From Hydnum rufescens UP504 (taxonomy: Eukaryota; Basidiomycota; Agaricomycetes; Cantharellales; Hydnaceae), in NCBI GenBank assembly GCA_014904985.1, contig MU128981.1, positions 147,604 to 211,603 of the forward strand: a DNA stretch of 64,000 nt, written 5' to 3'. The notes under the pieces were generated by a model. The model was not told the DNA's origin. It did not search any database and saw only the letters and a program-made list of their open reading frames with translations. The stretch's first letter is position 1, and the number at the start of each line of letters is the position of its first letter. Positions 60,466 to 64,000 of the stretch are shown one piece after another. The translations under genes and the position numbers were made by a program.

Positions 60466-60718
60466 ACCACAAGCATCGATTTCATCTCATTCACATATTT
60501 GTAAGTTAAAGTCAGTTGAATCCAGTTCCGAATGTCACTCTAATGACCTTATGGTGCTTTCTGTATCAAACTTTCATCCACTCCGGTACTGGTTGTCAAC
60601 ACATTCAGACATCCAGTCTCCTGTCTGGCATCCCTCGGGAAAACCATCCTTGTTGAGCTCAGTGCTGGAGGTCAGCATTCTCTGACCTCTGGTATCCTGT
60701 CTGACAGTATCTGTCAAC

Positions 60719-61537
60719 ATGGTTAGAACATGGGCCCACCCTGAATTGTTAGATTCATCACAATCATCCACCAAGCACCCACACCCCTCTATGAAAGGTT
60801 CCTCATCTAATCCAAAGCCACCCTCACCTAAAGCTAAATGCCCTCTATCAAAAGCAAAAGTTCTTTCATCCAAAGGAACACCAGCTCCCTCTAGTGCAAA
60901 GACAGCTTCAAATGCACCAGCCTCTTCCTCCCCAGTGGTACCATCCAAGGCCTCGGATCCTCTATGGGCTGTTGCCAAGGCTCTGACATTTGCATCTACC
61001 AGCAGACAAGCACTTGTCTCTGTCAACATTCATTCTTGTATCTCCACAAACCCACCCTCAAAGGACTCCACATCCTCTGTCCAGCATATTCTACCCTCAT
61101 CTTCACCCAACTTGCCAAATCCCCTGGATATTACATCTGCAAAGAAAGACTGTGCCCTCACATCTGCTGATGTATTACCATTGCTTGATCAAGGCCGGAA
61201 ACTATCCCACCAACTTCCTCTGAATGTCCCTGAATGGGATCAGAAGGATGATAGGGCTACATGTCTCTGGGATGTGAGACACCTGGAGACTATACCTTTG
61301 TCCTTCACAGGTGGTGGTGAAGACTGCGATGAGGACTGGGAGAATATGGATCCAGTTCTTAATCATGTGCTCCATGTGGACATACCAATGGATGTACTTG
61401 TGAAAGGGATCAGGAGAGGATCCAGTGGTACTCTTGGGATTGTAGAGGGGCTCACTTTTGTTGTTGAAAAGTGTGGCTTGAATCCAGTCTACTTTGGAAC
61501 CAAGTTACAATGTCTTGTGGAGGCCCCAGAAGTGTGA
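60719..61537 (+). CDS. hypothetical protein, Ser/Pro/Lys-rich N-terminus
   Basis: 272 codons. The first half is low-complexity (SSTKHPHPSMKGSSSNPKPP); the second half is more ordered (VPEWDQKDDRATCLWDVRHL, DVLVKGIRRGSSGTLGIVEG). No domain recognised. It is followed in the next 2.3 kb by further same-strand frames that may be exons or broken pieces of one gene. Confidence 0.4.
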   Translation: MVRTWAHPELLDSSQSSTKHPHPSMKGSSSNPKPPSPKAKCPLSKAKVLSSKGTPAPSSAKTASNAPASSSPVVPSKASDPLWAVAKALTFASTSRQALVSVNIHSCISTNPPSKDSTSSVQHILPSSSPNLPNPLDITSAKKDCALTSADVLPLLDQGRKLSHQLPLNVPEWDQKDDRATCLWDVRHLETIPLSFTGGGEDCDEDWENMDPVLNHVLHVDIPMDVLVKGIRRGSSGTLGIVEGLTFVVEKCGLNPVYFGTKLQCLVEAPEV

Positions 61538-61542
61538 ATTAA

Positions 61543-61959
61543 GTGAGTAGTTTATTGGAGATTATATCTACACTGTTGCTTATTATCTGGTACTCCAGAC
61601 TAGAGACCACCAATGTGACAAGTGATAAAATTATGGCTCAGGAAGTCACCCCACCCTCCAATCCAAGTTTCAATTTGCAGGATGGATGGTCCCCTGAGTC
61701 CCCAGTCAACCACTCTGTCCCCATTCACCAACCATCGCTGGAACCCCCTGACTGCCCTAGGGTGAAAGACTCCAGAGGACATCGAGACCATGATTCTGAT
61801 GAATCGAACCCTAATTGGCAATCACCCCCTTCCCAGTCTCAAAAATCTCAACACCAAATGGTGTCATTTGATGATTCCCTTGATGATTGCAATGAGGATG
61901 ATGATCATAGTGATGAAGACAGTGAGGATGGAGATGATACTGCAGACATACAACATTGA
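61543..61959 (+). CDS. hypothetical acidic, Pro/Ser-rich frame
   Basis: 138 codons ending in a strongly acidic stretch (SFDDSLDDCNEDDDHSDEDS). Disordered composition. The sequence continues after the stop with FWNDEIDEVVEMFQFEEM in another frame, so a splice or frameshift is likely near 61960. Confidence 0.35.
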   Translation: MSSLLEIISTLLLIIWYSRLETTNVTSDKIMAQEVTPPSNPSFNLQDGWSPESPVNHSVPIHQPSLEPPDCPRVKDSRGHRDHDSDESNPNWQSPPSQSQKSQHQMVSFDDSLDDCNEDDDHSDEDSEDGDDTADIQH

Positions 61960-61965
61960 AGGTGA

Positions 61966-62813
61966 AAATTCTGGAATGATGAAATTGATGAAGTTGTAGA
62001 AATGTTCCAGTTTGAAGAGATGAAAGTTAAACCATGTGCCCAGCGCCTGGGTTGTACTGTCACATGCTTGATGAGAATTGGGAAATGGTCACTGAATATG
62101 AGTGAGTGCCGACAGCATGGGAATCCTTGGAATGCATACCTCAACCTTCTCAAAAGTTCATGATCTTGATGTCACAAGTTCCCTTCATTTCTCATTCTGA
62201 TCTCTGGAACATAGAGAAAGATGAGTTTGTGTCAAAGTCAGAAGTGTGCAACTCATATGCAAAACTCAAAAATGATATGGGTGGGAGTGATACTGAAGCC
62301 TGGGTGGCAGAGATGGAGCATTTGACATCTGAACTTTGTGGGAGGAAGACTGTGGTAGGAAAGAAGAAAGGAGAATCAGGAGGGAATGTGGCAAAGCTCA
62401 TGGAACAGACACAGCACCAGTGGAATGCAGATGGAAAAACTTTGCTGAACACTGGCATCCATACCTTCTACATGATGGTCTCCGATATGGCATCTTCATT
62501 GGCTGCTCATAGTCAGAATACCTCCTCTATGAACTCACCCCAAATGGAATCATGGTACAAGTCTCACTTTGACCCCACCCAGCACATTGGTGATGTCTAC
62601 AAATACATTCTTGCTCAGCAACTGCAGTCGAAGGAGGTTGAGGCCTTGGAAGAAGGAGAGTCACACTGGTGGCATATAATGGAAACACAAGACATGCACC
62701 ATATGAAAGCTGCTTGTGCACAGAGAATCCACAAGCTCCTGGGCCCCTATATGCTGGCAAAGGTCAAAGTAATGAAGTGGATGGAGATACCAAAGTTGTT
62801 GAGGCTTAATTGA
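61966..62813 (+). CDS. hypothetical helical protein, likely frameshifted
   Basis: The first part (about 61966-62160) reads FWNDEIDEVVEMFQFEEM and QHGNPWNAYLNLLKSS. The second part (about 62190-62813) reads KSEVCNSYAKLKNDMGG, AEMEHLTSELCGRKTVVGKK and TGIHTFYMMVSDMASSLAAH, ending WMEIPKLLRLN. The N-terminal NPWNAYLNL pattern is like a segment I associate with fungal transposon-linked proteins, but I cannot name the domain. Confidence 0.35.
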
Positions 62814-62819
62814 CTTCAG

Positions 62820-63758
62820 TTGGAGGGGCCTCCTACTGTGGATGAATTCCCACTCTTAGGGAGTTGGATAGCTGATAAGTACCAAATGTCCCACTGGAAC
62901 AAGATGTACAAGGCCTTTACTTGTCCTGAAGATCGTTGGATCTGCCTAGAAGAACTCCCAGAGTCTCCTCTTGACTCTGATGAGTCCATGTTGCTGGTCA
63001 TGATTGATCACCATGGGCAAGTCCAGCATACCATTGGGAGTGTAGATCATGCTAGAGCTTCAAACGACTGGTCTGGGGGTGCCACACTGGGGGGAGAAGG
63101 AATCAACAGTCCAGTTCTGGATGAAGTCCAGGAGGAGAATGTGGAGAGCACAATGGGGAAATGGAAGTATAGTGAATTGGGTAGAAGTCAGGAGTCTACA
63201 GGAATTGGGCCTGGTCATGCAGCTGAGGATGCTGGGGAGCATGACAGTGATGTAGAGGAGGATGAGAGGCCAGTGAGAAGGAGAAGGAAGTTATGACTCC
63301 CAAGAAGATCAACATCTACAATTCCAGACGAACTCGACAAGTTGCCAACTCCTCTTTCTCCCAACTCACTCATCTGTGCTCAGGCTAACCAGAGCCCTCC
63401 ACCTTTTCTTGCAACAACTTCTGCATCAAGCCATGTAGGAGCCACAGTACCTTTGGTCAACAGCTGGGTTGTGCAACTACATAGGATGCCAACATATTCA
63501 ATGAACTCAGGGGCCTCAACACCCTTGGATAATTTCCCTACATCTATGTCTCCACCTATACAAGTTCTTGGGGATAGCTCAGCATCATCATCTTCCACTC
63601 CCAACTCCAGTCCTGACATGATGAGCACTCACCTGAATGGACCCTCACAGGCCTCATTTTCACTGCCCAGCATGCAGGTTCATCTCAGTGCTGCAGACTT
63701 TGACACACTTCAAATGAGCTTTGCTACTTGGGCAGGAAATGGTGGTGGGCTCTTGTAG
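62820..63758 (+). CDS. hypothetical frames (62820-63296 and 63342-63758)
   Basis: The first frame, read straight on from the previous one in composition, has FPLLGSWIADKYQMSHWNKM, TCPEDRWICLEELPESPLDS and an acidic/basic end (DSDVEEDERPVRRRRKL). The second is Ser/Pro/Thr-rich (SASSSSTPNSSPDMMSTHLN) and ends at 63758. They may be the C-terminal exons of the same unknown gene. The region is CpG-poor, so decay is likely. Confidence 0.35.
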
Positions 63759-64000
63759 ATACGAGACTACTCATGTCCATATCATTCCATTCCTATCATA
63801 ATACATTGCTCTTGTCATCATTAATAGTGTTCTAAGTTTTCAACATGAATGTTAGGTTTCTAGTGAGGTTTAAGGATCTGCCATTCAAGTGTGCAAGTTC
63901 CCCAAGTTGGGCCCAAAGACTGTAAGCCACTGGGTATCAAAGACCCTGAGTTGGACCCAATTATGTTCCATATTGCTTGGGACCTAGTTAGGTATTAAAA

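Overview
The window looks like nuclear DNA of a basidiomycete fungus, most likely an Agaricomycete. The genes are dense, with many introns of about 45 to 65 bp and several micro-exons. The recognisable proteins are ordinary eukaryotic housekeeping factors. The mobile DNA (KDZ transposase debris, a Ty3-type LTR element, hAT-like foldback elements) is typical of this group. I do not assign a genus.

The gene-rich part covers roughly 1.3-31.3 kb. In order it holds: an unrecognised Ser/Pro-rich membrane protein (minus), the cullin-neddylation factor DCN1 (minus), the autophagy-initiation factor ATG101 (minus, seven exons reconstructed), an unrecognised multi-pass membrane protein (plus), a repeat island (10.8-12.7 kb), a SMI1/KNR4-domain protein (minus), the mitochondrial insertase OXA1 (minus, four exons), a short membrane ORF, a 120-bp MITE, an F-box/LRR protein (minus), a tandem array of intron-like units carrying hairpins (22.6-24.1 kb), the spliceosomal kinase PRP4 (plus, nine exons), a POP8-like RNase P/MRP subunit (plus) and the dioxygenase ALKBH6 (minus, seven exons). 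These genes belong to separate pathways (neddylation, autophagy, cell wall/stress signalling, mitochondrial membrane insertion, splicing, RNA processing, AlkB-type oxidation) and do not form a functional cluster.

From about 31.3 kb to the end the DNA is mostly transposon territory. Long stretches are nearly free of CpG. It contains fragments of a KDZ transposase, 300-bp tandem repeats, a 15-bp minisatellite and three related palindromic elements with TATGGTTGC ends. A decayed malate dehydrogenase gene is split by two nested insertions. One is a 13.6-kb Ty3-type LTR retrotransposon (40992-54577) flanked by a TCGG duplication. The other is a 725-bp foldback element (54815-55539) flanked by an 8-bp GGAGTGAT duplication. 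Removing both insertions restores continuous MDH reading frame at each joint. The LTR element is CpG-rich and its LTRs are nearly identical, so it landed after the surrounding DNA had lost its CpG. Its pol gene is nonetheless shredded, one extra LTR-length unit is mostly inverted, and a 25-N assembly gap sits inside gag.

The last 8 kb (55.8-64 kb) carries CpG-poor coding remnants of unknown family. The most unusual structure is the 22.6-24.1 kb array. On the minus strand each diverged unit has a splice donor, a hairpin whose stem varies with apparent compensation, a branch-like motif and an acceptor, and the exon-like part mostly carries a second palindrome.
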